64,000 nt of DNA from Pocillopora verrucosa (Eukaryota > Cnidaria > Anthozoa > Scleractinia > Pocilloporidae). Below, in pieces: positions 13,519 to 25,669 of the stretch (position 1 is its first letter; each line of letters begins with the position of its first letter). A model generated the notes under the pieces. It did no database searches. It worked only from the letters and a program-made list of their open reading frames with translations, and was not told where the DNA came from. The translations under genes were made by a program, and so were the position numbers. The stretch is taken from positions 7,880,958 to 7,944,957 of the forward strand of contig NC_089314.1 of assembly GCF_036669915.1 (NCBI RefSeq), written 5' to 3'.

Positions 13519-14511
13519 ATGGTGGAGGGAAATTCTGTTTACCAGAATATTACCAGAAACGCAAGCGTTTTACCAAGGTCAACAAACCAGAAATGTTTCT
13601 TTCTGGACCCGCTGAACGATTATAAACCAGGTGAACTTCTGTATGTGGAATCAGTGGTTACTACAGCGATAAATTTTTTTTGCTCGTTTATAGCTACTTC
13701 GGGAAATGCAGTTATCATTCTCACTTTCTTAAAATCAGACAATCTACGCTCGCAATCTCATTTGCTTCTGTGGTGCCTGGCTTTTGCTGACTTTCTCACT
13801 GGACTAATTGTTCAGCCGTTTTACGGAGCCTACAAGATAGCGTATCTTTTCGGACATACCTCTGCCTCGTGCACTTGCAGGGTCATTACAGAGATAGTCG
13901 CCTGGTTTTCGGCTGCGGTTTCGTGTGCGTTATTCGCCGCTATTACCGGAGAGCGCTACCTCGCGCTTCACTACCACCTCAGGTACAACGAGCTAGTCAC
14001 CACGCGAAAGATTCAGATGTATCTTGTCCATCTCGTGATTGGTACAGGAGTTCTAAGCCTTTCAAGATTCGCCGTGAAGAATGTAAAAATATTCTTGTAC
14101 ATCAATATCGTTGGTTTGCTGCTTTCAGTTTTTACTTTGTTGATATCTTTCTGGAAAATTTACAAACAGGTTCGCCGACATTTCCTTCAGATACAAGCGC
14201 AAAGTTCCGTGAGTACAGGACGCCAACCCATCGATGTTCAGAGGTTTAAAAGAACCGTCATCAATATGGCGTATGTTTCCGGTTTGTACATGGTATCATA
14301 CCTTCCTTTTACGTGTGTTCTATTTGCGTATGTGTACGTGGGTTTCACGAGCGAAGTCGAGGCGTTTTATGACATCACTCGTACCTTAGCTTTTCTGCCT
14401 TCCTCGTGGAATCCTTTTCTCTATTTTTGGAAAATGCACGAGTTACGAGCTGCGGTGAAAAGTGTGATCGGAAAGGATTCTGCGCCACTTACTGAGGTCA
14501 TGGAGTTGTGA
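13519..14511 (+). CDS. Class A (rhodopsin-like) G-protein-coupled receptor, intronless
   Basis: A 330-residue single-exon frame with seven hydrophobic segments. Family hallmarks are visible: SGNAV in TM1, a LAFADFLTG motif in TM2, ERY (residues 145-147) for the DRY motif at the end of TM3, SYLPF in TM6, and NPFLY (298-302) for NPxxY in TM7. Cysteines before TM3 (the SCTC stretch) could provide the usual extracellular disulfide. The short N-terminus has N-glycosylation sequons at residues 10 and 14. Length is typical for the compact, intronless receptors expanded in cnidarians, which often score as adenosine-, melanocortin- or amine-receptor-like without true orthology. The usual CWxP of TM6 is not present, and there is a Pro in YLPF instead. 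The ligand cannot be told from sequence. It would sit in the plasma membrane and signal through a heterotrimeric G protein. Confidence 0.9.
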   Translation: MVEGNSVYQNITRNASVLPRSTNQKCFFLDPLNDYKPGELLYVESVVTTAINFFCSFIATSGNAVIILTFLKSDNLRSQSHLLLWCLAFADFLTGLIVQPFYGAYKIAYLFGHTSASCTCRVITEIVAWFSAAVSCALFAAITGERYLALHYHLRYNELVTTRKIQMYLVHLVIGTGVLSLSRFAVKNVKIFLYINIVGLLLSVFTLLISFWKIYKQVRRHFLQIQAQSSVSTGRQPIDVQRFKRTVINMAYVSGLYMVSYLPFTCVLFAYVYVGFTSEVEAFYDITRTLAFLPSSWNPFLYFWKMHELRAAVKSVIGKDSAPLTEVMEL

Positions 14512-14537
14512 CATAAGTAAACAACGATTTTTACACA

Positions 14538-14543
14538 AATAAA
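14538..14543 (+). terminator. Candidate polyadenylation signal AATAAA
   Basis: A canonical AATAAA hexamer lies 27 bases after the GPCR stop codon, a plausible 3' end signal for a short 3' UTR. Confidence 0.4.
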
Positions 14544-14840
14544 CCGGTGGAAAAGGACCTTATCCTCCGAAGACAGGATATTACCTCTCGCAAGTGTGAC
14601 ATGATTGCTTAAACTTTAATTTACAGGTAGTAAGGTACTCGACCTATCGGTGAAATTAATTTTTTTTTCTAAATAATTTGTCCTTATTGCATACTTCTTT
14701 CAAATTTACGAACCATAGGTAATAACGCATAATTCATTTCTTTTACAAATATGAAAAACAAATGGGACATAAAGAACGTTACCGCCTCTCGTTTGGTTTA
14801 CCACAGTTAAATAAATACAGATTCATGGATTACAAGCAGT

Positions 14841-14945
14841 CCCTTTTTTTCGGCGAAGTCCGTCGTCCCGACGGCGCGCTTACATCAAAATTAACGTTCG
14901 CTGATTTCTTTATTACTGCGGCGGACTTCGCCGAAAAAGGGGAAT
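14841..14945. repeat. Imperfect inverted repeat with 35-60 base loop
   Basis: The left arm begins CCCTTTTTTTCGGCGAAGTC at 14841, and the right arm (about 14919-14943) is its reverse complement apart from two fewer T and one substitution. The arms are about 24 bases, enclosing about 55 bases that contain a smaller palindrome (CGTCGTCCCGACG). It could be a short fold-back element or a structured site; I see no clear target-site duplication. Confidence 0.6.
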
Positions 14946-15783
14946 TGCTCTTTTTCTAATAGATTCGTTGAATTCCATACTTTCTAATCATGCACGGCTC
15001 TTTATTTAGTCGAAAGCTTCTTTAACATGTATCTAAAATCGTGACTTTTGAATATGATGGTGCACATTTTGTCGTATTGAATCTTTCGGGTTTCGGCTTT
15101 ATTGCAGCCAGGCTGTAAAAACGCAGGGCCTTAACATTACAGAAGAAATCCGTAAGCGTGCCTCCATTTGATAATGTTGCCTTCAATGACAAAATATTGA
15201 CCTATTTGAATAAACTTTGACTCGACAGGTTAACCCAATTTTTCGTGAAGCTGCTATATTTCAAGTTCAGGTGTCAATGCTGAAGTGGTCCTTCCCGAAT
15301 TATTCATGATCTTGGACATGCATTTCAGCGATGCATTTTGAAAACATCGAGAATATAAAAAGGAAAAAAAGGATAAAATCTTACCCACACCACCCCAACC
15401 CTCTCCTTACCCTACAATTCCTTCCTCCGTTGTCGTCAAAGAAAAAAAAATTTTTACGGCGTTTTATTTTGCTAGATTTTTTTTTTCTTCGACAACTTTC
15501 TTTTGTTGAAGAAACATCACTCTTTTTAAGAGAGAGGCTTCCGATGACGGTTAAACATATCATTTTCAGATACAATTATTTTACTAATTCACGCGCTTAT
15601 TTAACCCTTGTAAGGTAGCTTTCAAATTTTCCTCGCTGTTGAGTGCATCCGAGGAATAACTGCTAGCTGGTCTTTTTATTTATTTTTTTAACTGTTTTCA
15701 TTGTCGGAACACTGTTTTATATTTTGGCAGTTATTTATTCAACCCTACGGCCTCTCTATACTATTTCACCTTTTCCTCACCTG

Positions 15784-15887
15784 TCAAAGCTTTTAATCCT
15801 CTCTATCTTGTTTTCCAAGAAACCTTTGCATGCGCTCAAAGCTTTTAACTCTCTTTATCTTGTTTTCCAAGAGACCTTTGCATGCGC
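15784..15887. repeat. Two-copy 52-base tandem repeat
   Basis: Unit starting TCAAAGCTTTTAA and ending CATGCGC occurs at 15784-15835 and again at 15836-15887 with a few differences. It explains the repeated peptide-like open frames that cross it. Confidence 0.85.
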
Positions 15888-16404
15888 TCAGGAAGCGATT
15901 CCTTTCAGAGATATTGTACATTTCAAACTTAAGTTCCTCTTTCAACACAAAACACACTTGTGTTCATCTTAATGGATCTATGCTATTTTCAATAACAGCT
16001 TTCCGATTATCTATACTCCGGAAAAGCGAAAAACCTTTTATCATATTTTCAACAACTTTTTTTTTTCAAAATTATGAAATGAGAAACGGAAGGTGAAAAA
16101 TTTTGGTGTCATACTTTGGGCAGATATTTAAAAACCTTAGAGCTGGGGGAATCAGGCAGAAAAAAAAAAACATGATATTTTTAACAAACTTGCTTGAACA
16201 ATGGCCTTTGAGATATAGAGAAGGCAGGAAAGGATTGCCAAATCCCTTCTAATTCTTTCTTCAACCATTCTAATTCATTCATAAAGAATTTAGAAATTTA
16301 CGGCTAACAGTTGTTATGATCCATCAAATGTTTTTGTTCGTGCGCGATTGGTCTAAACGCAGCGTGAATGAATATCCCTCAGCCAGAGCGGAAGAGGTCC
16401 TAAG

Positions 16405-16432
16405 GCCCCCCCCCCTCCCCCTCCCCCTCCCC
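16405..16432. repeat. C-rich tract (G-quadruplex potential on minus strand)
   Basis: A long C run followed by three CCCCT-type blocks. The minus strand reads as four runs of at least four G separated by single A, which fits the G-quadruplex pattern. Confidence 0.6.
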
Positions 16433-18299
16433 GAACTATTTATCGCTCCAGGTTTTCCTCGAGCTCACTAATTATTCAATATGAAGGCTTCTGCACTCGA
16501 TCAGAATATTTATCACACGTTTGGAAGCAAATTTTCCTGGCAGCCAGGCCATTTTTTAATTTTTTCGTCACCTTGAAGTCCCACTCAATAATATTTTAAA
16601 TTTAACCAAAAGCTCATTTTTTAATAAACTTTTGTCAGTCCTACTCGACAGCCTTTTGCCACAAAGCGACAGACTCCTCTGTCATAGGAGATATGATCAT
16701 ACATCTGCTGGAACAAAAAATAACAGGACCCCTAGGAATAGAAAATCGATAGCCGGCATAAGCCGACGCCATGATGGCCTAAGACAACAAAGTCACATCA
16801 ACAGTGGCTGTGTAATTGAAGTAAACCAAGATGCACTCGACTACTTGTTTGAAGCACATATATCGAGGTTTACCTTAATTTTCTTGATAGTGATTTGACC
16901 ATGCTGCAAAATCACAGTCATAAGGCACATTTCCACCATCCGGCTCACCCCACCCCACCACCCCCCCCCCCTTTTTTTCCCATTCCATTACGTAAAAGCC
17001 TCTCCATTAGAGGACTCTATAACTTTATTAACATAGCCACCGACTTATTTTTCTGAATCGTTATGACAAATCTTCTAAAATCTTTCGTATCTTTCAGTCT
17101 GGTTATCATCCGTAGAGAGAAGGCATGGTACTGAGAAAAATGAAATTTACCACGCTTACATGTATACACACGAGGCCTTCCTCTGCTGGCCAGAGATTAT
17201 TCAATTATAGGAGAGTAAACTTGTGAAATTCATAAGACAAAGATTTGAAACTTTGTAAAGGTCCTGCAAACTTTAAAAAAAATTTAGAAACAAAGATGTT
17301 TAACAAGTTTTTAAAACAAGACTTGTTGTAACATATAGTTTCATACATGATACATTTATTCGATGAACACATATATTTTATTCTGTCTATGATATTTGTT
17401 TATCGTATTGTTCCCTGAAAAACCTGTGTCTGGAGTGGACAATAAAGTGAAACCTTAAACCTCTCATTCATGGTTAAAGCTTTCTGGGTTAAAAACGCTT
17501 TTTGCACTCGATTGTAAATTCTAAGTTCAACCAAATTAAATTCGTTTTGAAATATCCCTCCTCCTCAGCTCCTTGTAAAGCCTTCGACTATGGGCCTATG
17601 TTTATATGAAAGCCGTGCCGATGCTAGATCTTTTAAAGTATACCCACTCTTGTAATTCTACCATAAACTGAAGCTTTGTCTGTATTAGAGCACGTCTAGA
17701 TGATAGTCCTGCAATTCATAGATAAGAGAGAGGTTTAGAGGAAACAAGGAAACAAGCTAAGCACACTTTTGCAAAAGTTACACAGCTGAAGCTCTGTATA
17801 AATCTGTCTTCAAAAGTTCTGTTTACCTTCAGTCAGAACTAGTCAACTTGAATGCTGAGTGAAAGTATCGCCATATGGCCACCACCTGTTTGTATTTATT
17901 CAGACTCTCCCTCCAGTACACGTATTTGCTTTTCACCTAAGTCTCCTACACTCCTTCAGGAACCCTATTTTATCTCTCAAAGCTGAATAAGCGCAACTTC
18001 TCATATGCGAAACCATAAGATTTTAAAACTTGTGGTCGCAATTTAGTTTGATTTTCTTCGCCATACTTTTCTCTTGTGGTATCTTTTGAGGTAATAGTAG
18101 ATTTGCATCTTGCTGTGACAATGCGACCTGAGTTTGTATATTTTACTAGGTAAACACAACAGCCATAGTTTGTGCAGCTTGCTCTTTTTGAATGGCAACG
18201 TGAGTTAGCTCTTGGCAGACACTACAGAAAACAGAGCTAGATATAAGCTTCGATTCTTGTTAGATACTTCATCATTGAAACAGCTATTTGTCAGCGAGG

Positions 18300-21200
18300 A
18301 TGAGTAACCTTTTTTCGTTAATTGCGGTTTTCCTTTTCACCTTTGAAATAGTTTGGACACTTAGAGGTAATTGATAGGGACCTTAACAACTTTCGATTTG
18401 ATTCTTTGGCTTTTTAAAAGATTTTGTGTACATCTCTTTTACCCTTGTAGCTAGGTTGCACAACTCTCCTCCTCGATTTCTTCACATGGAATTGGTAGTT
18501 TATTCACTGGTAGTTCCTTTGAGTTGTAGATGGTTCGATCGCCTAAAGAAACTTTCCTGACGATTATCAAACAGCTTCAGCAAAGGCAAATGATTAAGGA
18601 GGCGCAAAACAATATCCACTCCTAATACAATAGAGAGTTTAAACACAACCAAGAAATACCTAAAATTATTTTCATTTTTTCTTGGTGTATGGCGCAAAAA
18701 GGTAGGCTCCCCAAGCATTTCGTCTCAAGGCGTTGGTAAACACTTACAGATTGTAGCTATTAATTTCAAAAAATATCGAAGAGCCTTTGAATGACTGTTT
18801 AAAGCTCTTCAAAATTTCATTTCTTGTCATTTAAGGAGAATTTCTTTCAACTCCTCTCATCATTTAACTCCAATTGATTTCATTAATAGTCCCTCGCTCG
18901 ACGTACGCCGGCCGCCAGCTGCTCGTAGGATACTGGGGACAAAACGGAGCAGGACCCGCAAATGGCCCAGCAAACTACGAAAAGTCGCTGCTTGAAGTGT
19001 GCAGGACAACAAAATACGACATCTTAGCTGTGTCTTTTGTCATTGTCTTCTTTGACCCAAGAAACAAAGGTAAAAAAGTGTTTTTTGAGTTAACCTGTAA
19101 TAAAGCAAATTTAAACTGAGAAGTAGAATGTATTCGAACATTCAATTGCCTTTGTTATTCTAAGCTTAAGTTATGAATCTCTTGCCACGCTCTGTACCAA
19201 TAACATAATGGACCTAAATCTGTCAGAAATATGTTCTGTCCTTTACTAAGCCTTAATGTCAATCAACTATCAAAGAACTGTAAACTATACCAAGCCAGGA
19301 CTACTTCTCAGTCACCAAAAGAATAGGAGGCTTCTGTTAGGAAGAGAAATTCTGATTACCCCAACAGAATTTAGAATTCAACACTACAAATGCTGGAGAC
19401 GAAAAAGTCCTAAATTATATTGAAACACGCATATATTTCTTATATACGCTCTTTTCGTCCTTTAGGTCTTCCAGCACTGAACTTTGCTTATCACTGCGAG
19501 ACATCCGTTTCTCCAGAGTATCCTTTCCTGTTGAGATGTCCAAAAATAGAAGAAGGGATATTAGAATGTCAGAAAAGAGGAAAGAAGGTCTTGATGTCTA
19601 TAGGTGGTGCCACAGGTGATGGAACTCTACCCTCCGCTTACAAGGCCAGAGAACTTGCCAGAACTCTGTCCGATTTGTTCTTAGCTGTGGGAAATCGCTA
19701 CCAAGATTTGAGACCTTTTGGAAGGTATCTGCAATTTATTTGAACAAGGCAACGTAGAGCAGAAATTGTTTTAGGCATATCTCAGGGAATAGCGGTGAGT
19801 AGGAAGCTAGCCTGCTGGAATCCGTTTCGCGAGATTCGGGTTCGAGAAGCTTTCGCGTTGTTGTACTGTGTTCTTGGGCAAAACGCTCTAATCTCACACC
19901 CTTTCCCTTGAGCCAATTGTAATGATGGGTAGTTAAATGCATTTCTGGTGGGTTATCAGCTATGTAAAAGTAAACCGTTGCTTTGTGCTGAGATACAGTG
20001 ATAGTTTCGAACAGTATTAGTCCCACTCTCAAGATCTTAAGAGTAATTATCTCTGCCATATTTTTTATGCTAGTTCTGAGAATCTAGCATCGGACAAAGT
20101 GATTTCCCCAAATTGATATTCTTTTTATTCTCATTAACTTTCTGCCTATTTTTGTGCGATTATTGTAAGGAGAAATAAGCTATTAATCAATTTTTGACGT
20201 GAAAGGGTCAAAGACGTAAAAACTTTAATTCGTTAAGACTGACTTTCTAATAAATATGTTCATTAATTCAACATTAACGGTTCGTTATATGAACGGGGCA
20301 AAATAAGTCGCAGATTGGCTCAAGCCAACTCTAGACCACAAAAAACAAGACCACACCTTATTGATTTTATCAAAAATTAAGTTAGCCTTGCTATTAATGA
20401 AAAGCAGCGAGTTAGCGTGATCAGGTTCTAAGAGCTTCAAAACTTTAAATAATGTTTTCCTAGTGCTGTCATGGACGGTATTGATCTTGACATCGAGGGA
20501 GGAGACAAGAAACACTACGGGGAGTTTATTCAGGAATTGCGAACGCTCATGGACAACGACCAATCAAAGGGTTATCTGATCACAGGCGCGCCTCAGTGCC
20601 CATATCCCGACCACTTCCTAGGACCTGGGCCGGGGACTGGTATGTAGCAGGTGTTGCATGCACTTAACGTTTAAAGTCAGAAAGGCGTTGCATTGTTTTT
20701 TCATCACTATCACATTCCAGAGGTGGTCAATGCCAATGAAGTTTGTTAAAGCCAGCATAAATGTTCATGCAGTGGTTTAAGTTTTTGCTTTTTTTGGTCC
20801 AAAACACCGGCCACTACCGTCCACTTAATTTGTGCTTTAAGGCTGACCCAAAAAATAGCTGCCCATGGCGCTAATGCCCTAGACTTGATATCTTAGTTTT
20901 GGAAGAACAAAATTTCAAATCAGCTCAGAGCGCTTTCTCTTGATTCCAAAGTCACACTTTAAACATTTTAATAAACCAGTTAAAAGAAATAAGTTTCCAC
21001 TGGAAAAAGTTCAGGGGTATTGTACGTTAGAACCTGAGAAAACTAGCATTTCAATCAACAATATAAATAATTACGAAATACATGTACCATGGAGGATCTA
21101 ATTTTTCTAACGAAATTCTGTGTAAGGCCTGGAGGAAGCCGGTCATCTCGTGGACCATCTTTACATTCAGTTCTACAACAATTACTGTCACACCGGGGCT

Positions 21201-22570
21201 GGTGACTGGTTCGCTGACACTCTGAATAAATGGCTTAAGTTTGCTAGTGGTAAGACCCCACAGGGACCCTTGATTTTTATCGGTCTCCCTGCGGCCACAA
21301 AGGGCGCCAGTGGTGCACATTTTTACAGACCACCAGCTGAGCTGGCGAAGATGTATCAGGTACGTAAACTTGCATTTTTATCAAGAGTAAAAAAATGGAA
21401 ACGTACTCGTTTGGTCTAGAAAAATTGCGCCACCCTCTCAATCAATCAGATGTAAAATTAGTAAAGCAATCCACGTCACCCGCAATTTTCGTGCCCCAGA
21501 TTTCTGTATTTCTTTTTTTTTCATGACCGCGGCAAATGAAACTGACGCGCATGCGTAAAGACAAAATGAATAAATGTCATAACTTCCAAATATTCCTTGA
21601 TCGTCTAACAGCTTTATATCTTTCACAGGCCGTCAAAAATCTGCCAGGCATCGGTGGAATAATGCTCTGGGACGTATCCTGGGATCAAAACAATGTCATC
21701 AGCGGACAACGATACTCTGAGTATGCTTTTAAGGAGCTTGACGGCGCTATCGTGCCTCCAGTAACAACTCTGGCACCTCCTCCGCCAGTTAGTACACAGG
21801 CTCCTCCTCCTCCGCCAGTCAGTACTCAGGCCCCTCCTCCTCCCCCGCCAGTAACAACTCAAGCACCTCCCCCACCGACTGGTAATTTGCCTTTTTTTGT
21901 AATCTAGTTTATGTTAACTTTTTCTTGAAGGAAAGCTTCTAAACATGGGTATGGCGTGGAATCTTGAATCTAGCTCCTACCTCTATAGTTTCTTACAAAT
22001 TAAAGGGGCTCTGTCAAGATATTATGGGTAGATTTAGGTGTATACAGAAATACCTCTAGATAAAATAATATCTCGGAATAACCCTAATCTTAAGATTATA
22101 GAGGATGGTTAAGAATAAGATAGATTGATAGGGATTGAAAATAAGAATGATAAATTTAATAAATTCTATCTAAATTGTTAAGATGGATATACTATTTTTA
22201 AAAATCTTTTCAATACGGACACCATTTATACTCCCGGTTCCCCTTGCGGAGATGATCCTCGATCCTTCTGGAAACAGTTGATAATCAGCCACACTTAAGT
22301 TTACATGGGATAACTGTTCCTGGTGTGGTTTATTTTTATGTTTGCATCAATCTATAAAAATACTCCTCCCTTCTATTTTTTTCTCGATCTTTAAACGCAG
22401 GTCCGTTCTCCTGTGAGAGCGCTGATGACGGTATTTACCCAGACCCCAGTGATTGCTCCAAGTACATCCAATGTTTTGGTGGTCGACAGTTTAACCAGTC
22501 GTGTCCAGGAGGTCTTCTGTTTAACCCAGAAACAAAAGCGTGTGATTGGCCGCAAAACGTGCAGTGCTGA
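18300..22570 (+). CDS. Secreted chitinase: GH18 (hevamine/class III type) + Pro-rich linker + CBM14
   Basis: Exons: 18300-18366, 18890-19069, 19466-19724, 20464-20639, 21127-21359, 21629-21881, 22401-22570. All introns are GT-AG and the phases agree, giving 1338 nt and 445 aa. It would hydrolyse chitin outside the cell. A signal peptide occupies about residues 1-20. The GH18 domain starts at LLVGYWGQNG and has MSIGGATGD (the SxGG strand) and DGIDLDIE (173-180), where Asp178 and the catalytic acid Glu180 are intact; QFYNNY and GLPAA follow, as in hevamine-like class III enzymes rather than the usual animal acidic chitinases. A Pro/Thr linker repeating APPPPPVSTQ spans about 345-389. The C-terminal exon encodes a peritrophin-A (CBM14) domain with six cysteines (394, 408, 414, 424, 437, 445). 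The linker and CBM14 sit on separate phase-1 boundaries, which suits exon shuffling. Two ATTAAA hexamers follow the stop. Role in digestion, defence or chitin remodelling is not decided by sequence. Confidence 0.93.
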
Positions 22571-23295
22571 TGTACAGCGGCTAATTATTGTCTAAGCGGG
22601 ATCATTAAAAGTAGACTGTACTATTAAACTGTTGTCAACTCTCATAAATATGGTACACTCACGTATGGCATTCCAACCATCCCCTCCTTCGATAAGTAAC
22701 GTTTTCTCTTTTTCTATAACACATTTTTAAAATTTCTAAAGGGGAAAACCAATGGTGGTTTTTCTTTTTGCATGCAACTTAGTTTTTGCCACAAGGGGTA
22801 GCTAGTCGTTGCTCAATACCCATCCTTGCTTACTCGTACCTTAGACTGCTGTTAACGCCAATTTTAATTATCAAGCTATCGCTTCCATCTTGATGTGCAA
22901 TATCAAAGGACGTGCGCCCTGATTGCTTTAAAAGGTCTATCGTGCGTGGAACGAGAAAGATTGGATTGAAAGTTTCGACAAGTGAAAAAGAAATCAAAGG
23001 ATCACTTGAATTCCTCATTTTTTAAGAACAAAAAATTTCCCGTAAAATGATAGAAGAAAAGTCATTTGATTGTTTATCTCAAGAGAAAAGCAATCTTATT
23101 ATGTGGAAGAGCTGGAAACTACACCTGTATATTCACCGGATGCACTTAATAAAGGAGAAAAAGATAAAAGCTACTTAGCATTCGATTTGTATGCGCATTC
23201 AGTTAAATTGTTACATCGGTCAAATTACATACAACTAATTAGTCTCCATCGACTATTCTCGGTTAAAAAATATTGTTTACCACTGCCAGTGGACG
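22571..23295. other. Intergenic region after chitinase
   Basis: Presumed chitinase 3' UTR followed by spacer. Short frames at 22830-23018 and 23070-23456 have no domain-like content of their own; the second overlaps the real PAN exon in another frame. Confidence 0.45.
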
Positions 23296-23610
23296 ATGTT
23301 TACCAACTGGATATATTTGAATTTTTACGTTGCTTTAATGCAGCAAATAATTTCGGCGAACTACCTTGTCACAGACCACAACCGCGTTTTAGCCGGTCAT
23401 TCTTTCAAGGAGCTATACGCCACAAACTGGTTGAACTGTATTCAGGCTTGTTATGACGAACCAAAATGTATCTCGTACAACTACCAAAGATTAGGGGCTG
23501 AAAATGGTGTGTGTGAATTGAATGACAGTGGATTTGAGGACTTGTGCGACAGAGATGAGGTACTTATCTACTCATCCGGCTTTGTTTTTCAACAGATAAG
23601 AAAAATTAAG
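23296..23610 (+). pseudogene. Solitary plus-strand PAN/apple exon (probable gene remnant)
   Basis: 105 codons ending at a clean AAG|GTAAGT donor in phase 0. The product begins with a hydrophobic leader and then a PAN-like domain (NWLNCIQACYDEPKCISYNY, then CELNDSGFEDLC), closely matching exon 1 of the minus-strand PAN-FN3 genes nearby. One cysteine conserved in those genes (LNDC) is Ser here. Homologous 55-nt linker or FN3 exons could not be found on the plus strand downstream, so the exon appears orphaned. From 23543 onward it belongs to the duplicated unit, so the breakpoint cuts through the domain. A functional gene with unrecognised distal exons is not excluded. Confidence 0.6.
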
Positions 23611-25239
23611 GTAAGTATTTATTGGTTGCATGTTCATTTCAATTGCGGTAAAGTTGGGCGCCTTTATTATGATGAAGCAACAAAGAATTTTAGGGAAGGA
23701 AAACTGCAATAGGAAATGAAAGGCCTGAGTTTGGATGCGTAGATGTATGAGAGGCATAAAAAGTAAACTTACATTTTATCCCAGCTAGGACACATGTTAT
23801 TGCGGTGTCACAATGCCGTATGCTCTTGCCTCCGCTTTCCTTGTGATTCAGTCTTTTAGTTTTCCAAATCCATATCACACTATTCGAAAATTAATATCAG
23901 TAGGTTAGGGATGTGCATTGTCTATTTGAGAAGAAAAGCAAAAGGAAAGGCAAATAAAATAAAATAAAGCGCTGAAAAATTAAAAATAAAATTGCAAACT
24001 CTTCTCTTAAAATTTTTGACAAAACTTTAAGTAAAACAGCAATGGTTTCTTTCGATTTCGTATATTGGCTGAAGATGACTTCTCTGTGATTATAAAACGT
24101 ATTTCTTGAACTCAAGTGAACAAATCCTTTTCATTTAATCGATCGACAGTTGTCCAAAGATGATTTGAATGTCCAACACACTGGATTAAGCGTTCCGGAG
24201 TCAAAGGAGTTAACTACAGCCACAACACGCACTAAGGATAACACAGGACTCCTGACGCTAAAGCCCATTAATTTGGATGATTAAGTAGCACCTGGCCCTA
24301 TACTCCCAACAGAATGAAAAGAAAAGCAAAATAATCACCTGAGTAATTCAGTGATAATTCCAATATCACTTTGAAGTAGAGGAGCATTTGCCAGCGTTGT
24401 AAAATTTAGTGTTTCACATAACCCGCGAGGAGGGCATGTTTTCTGGCGGGCGAGTGACAAATGTTCTGACTGATTATATTGTTGACAGAGGCAGCCATAG
24501 TGAGTTTGTAAGATCGAGAAAAACCTGACGCGCTTCAAAGTGGTTTACAACGAAGAGAAAAATAGGCGGCAGGGGTGGGGATAAGGTGGTTTATTCGCTC
24601 CAGGCTTTCCCCGATCTAAATAACTATATATGGTAGCTACAAAACTCAATCAGAATGATAAGCACTCGCTCGCCGATATTAAAGGCCTTCAATACAGTCT
24701 GTATTTTCCGACCATTGTGCTTCCAACTAGTGACATCAGAGGATAATGAATTCCACCCAAACCATCCCAAATGTAACCACTGACATGAATTGTGCAATCA
24801 AAGGAACGGACTTTGATTAGAATTTACAGGGTGCTGTCCGAAGAGGAATTCTTTATTTGTGTAGCAGTAGCAGTAGTTACCAAATGTAAATCGTCGTGTG
24901 TTACACAGTGTTGTAATTCGTGTACCCAATGCAACATTAAGGAATCAATGAAAGAAAATAGTTATTCTTAACTTTTCAATCTTAGCGCAACCATGGATCT
25001 GTCTTTACCAACATGTCTGATCTTATTTAGGTGGTCAAGCTGACTATTACTAAAACATACCTTAAGACAAACAAAACCAAGCGCATAAGATGACTAAATG
25101 TGACAATAAACTTCCATTTTAAGCACGTATTCTTGAGTGAAGACCCATGGATGTTACTCGTTTCTTTTACTATGTATAGAATAGTAAGTCCGAATAGCGA
25201 AAAAATATTAAAAGGCTAAAAATCCTTTGCTATTTGTAG
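23611..25239. other. Non-coding left part of unit A
   Basis: Shared closely with copy B (37026-38670) and, for the first 360 bases, with copy C. The short minus-strand frames here (such as 23572-23757 and 23897-24115) recur only because the DNA is duplicated, and they differ by indels between copies. No gene was recognised. Confidence 0.5.
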
Positions 25240-25466
25240 CCTTCATTGTAATGGTAAATTATGAGTTCTCATGAAGGCAACTATCTCCAAATACGTTGTT
25301 TGACTTTGGTTTCGTGGCCTTTCGCTTTTTTCGTGTTTCCTGATGTAACATTTATTCTGTATCTCTGTATTACATCCGATCCTCTATTAAATGGTATTCT
25401 GCATCAGGTGACCAGTATAAAGGATAAATTTACCCTTTATGTTGCAATATTTGGTGGCACCTGAGG
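25240..25466 (-). pseudogene. Decayed FN3 exon (type 1 exon-4-like), copy A
   Basis: On the minus strand this aligns along its length with the last FN3 exon of the type 1 gene (26486-26781): the same order of blocks around TTTGGTGG, GACCAGTATA, TATTCTGTAT and GTAATGGTAAATT. It has in-frame stops and indels. With the decayed exon at 25670-26030 it marks a third, older gene copy downstream of A1. Confidence 0.65.
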
Positions 25467-25669
25467 CAAAATACATTTTATTAACTACCGTCAGTTTGCG
25501 ACGTTTGTTTTACATAATAAACAAGCATGTCTACGAAAACATAAGGTAACCTAAAGAATCCTCCAGTTTACAGAGAGGCAAAAACTATTTTTCTGGTTCA
25601 GAAATCATTCGAGAAGCTTCGAAAGAAACGATTTAATATATTACTCACTTTGCTAATCTTTTTACGCAA

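Larger units (their letters stand above)
14946..18299. other. Intergenic region with simple repeats
   Basis: No gene was recognised between the GPCR and the chitinase. It contains a 52-base direct repeat (15784-15887), C-rich runs at 16405-16432 and about 16950-16972, and many T-rich stretches. The short frames at 15331-15618, 15724-16096 and 16632-16898 read through these low-complexity tracts and do not look like proteins. Confidence 0.5.

Noticed and set aside
14762-14959. 65-codon plus-strand frame
   Set aside because: It runs through the inverted repeat at 14841-14945 and has no other support.
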